The notes beneath the pieces were generated by a model, which was not told the origin of the DNA, did no database searches, and saw only the letters and a program-made list of their open reading frames with translations. DNA of 64,000 nt from Xanthobacter autotrophicus Py2 (lineage in GTDB: Bacteria; Pseudomonadota; Alphaproteobacteria; Rhizobiales; Xanthobacteraceae), in the NCBI GenBank assembly GCA_000017645.1, contig CP000781.1:1144001-1208000 (forward strand), read 5' to 3'. Made by a program: the position numbers and the translations under genes. This document shows positions 63,568 through 64,000 of this stretch, piece by piece. How positions within the stretch are numbered: position 1 is the stretch's first letter; each line of letters opens with the position of its first letter.

Positions 63568-64000
63568 ATGGAAACCAATGAGATTATTGCCTTGGTCAGC
63601 GGTGCCAATCGCGGCATCGGCTTGGCCATTGCGGCTGGGCTCGCGCGCCGCAAAGGTGTCAACGTGCTGCTTGGGTGCCGCGATCTTGACCGAGGAAAGA
63701 CGGCGAGCCTCCCGCTGCTCGCGGAAGGGCTCCGGGTCCGGCCGGTCCAACTGGACGCAACGGACGAAGCCAGCGTATCGTCGCTTGCTCATTTTATAGA
63801 GAATGAATACGGGCGCCTTGACGCGCTCGTCAACAATGCCGGAATTGGTTTAGACTACGATCCATCACTGTCGGTTGTTGAGCGAATTCAGAAAACACTA
63901 GATGTCAACGTCGTCGGCGCCCTGCGCCTTACAGAGGCGATGGTCCCATTGCTGGCGAAATCCACCCGCCCTCGGATCGTCAACGTATCCTCTGAACTCA
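63568..64000 (+). CDS. SDR oxidoreductase, 3'-truncated by the window end
   Basis: 144 residues are visible before the sequence ends. NAD(P) motif SGANRGIGLAI near residue 10, VNNAGIG near residue 87 and NVSSEL at the last visible positions, where the catalytic Ser lies, identify a short-chain dehydrogenase of the carbonyl-reductase-like group. The ATG at 63568 is preceded by GGGACGGACAAA, a weak ribosome-binding site. It is divergent from soxR and downstream of the SoxR-type promoter, so it is a likely SoxR target that reduces redox-active carbonyl or quinone compounds. Confidence 0.88.
   Translation, partial: METNEIIALVSGANRGIGLAIAAGLARRKGVNVLLGCRDLDRGKTASLPLLAEGLRVRPVQLDATDEASVSSLAHFIENEYGRLDALVNNAGIGLDYDPSLSVVERIQKTLDVNVVGALRLTEAMVPLLAKSTRPRIVNVSSEL

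Overview
The window is a GC-rich chromosomal segment from a Gram-negative alphaproteobacterium, most likely a member of the Hyphomicrobiales (Rhizobiales). That placement rests on the codon use, the oxidative L-arabinose and Entner-Doudoroff genes, the tetronate-utilisation genes, and an intergenic element at 33263-33306 resembling, from memory, a repeat common in that order. Genus is not claimed. No rRNA, tRNA, CRISPR array or complete insertion sequence was seen.

1-21379 (+) is the 3' part of a hybrid non-ribosomal peptide/polyketide cluster. Three megasynthases are translationally coupled or nearly so: an NRPS truncated by the window start (FkbM-type methyltransferase tail, A-domain end, PCP, then Cy-A-oxidase-PCP); a PKS-NRPS (KS-AT-DH-ER-KR-ACP-C); and a terminal protein with an adenylation domain that looks dead, an acyl-AMP-ligase-type domain, KR, ACP and thioesterase. 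A patatin-like lipase, an alpha/beta hydrolase and a dedicated phosphopantetheinyl transferase follow. The expected product is an azole- or azoline-containing lipopeptide or depsipeptide released by the thioesterase.

21351-40215 is carbohydrate metabolism. A LysR/SDR divergent pair is followed by zwf-edd-eda (Entner-Doudoroff), galM, two enzymes of oxidative L-arabinose breakdown, a wrbA-pirin pair, and a complete tetronate (threonate/erythronate) catabolic set: LtnD, OtnI, OtnK, OtnC, an MFS transporter and a LacI regulator with three operator copies in the divergent promoter region.

40212-50588 (-) is an unbroken run of eleven genes with overlaps or gaps of at most 8 bp: HAD phosphatase, class III aminotransferase, arginase-fold hydrolase, small EamA/SMR protein, alpha/beta hydrolase, BioF2/FemAB-like acyltransferase, second small EamA/SMR protein, DUF2147 protein, sensor kinase, sigma-54 response regulator and MipA/OmpV outer-membrane protein. 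It reads like a dedicated pathway that makes, exports and senses an amine-containing envelope or secreted compound. I do not recognise it as a described system, and it is one of two candidates for an undescribed one.

50589-51384 is a junction holding a decayed IS3-family transposase. 51385-62861 is a LysR regulator divergent from a nine-gene catabolic operon: Rieske oxygenase, unknown 205-residue protein, branched-chain-type ABC transporter with fused LivG-LivF ATPases, DUF1116 (AllG/YlbE-like) protein, binding protein, ferredoxin-fused reductase and amidase. It is predicted to import and degrade an unidentified nitrogen-containing, probably aromatic or heterocyclic, compound. This is the second candidate novel system. 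The window ends with soxR divergent from an SDR oxidoreductase whose promoter carries a degenerate SoxR box in a 19-bp spacer.
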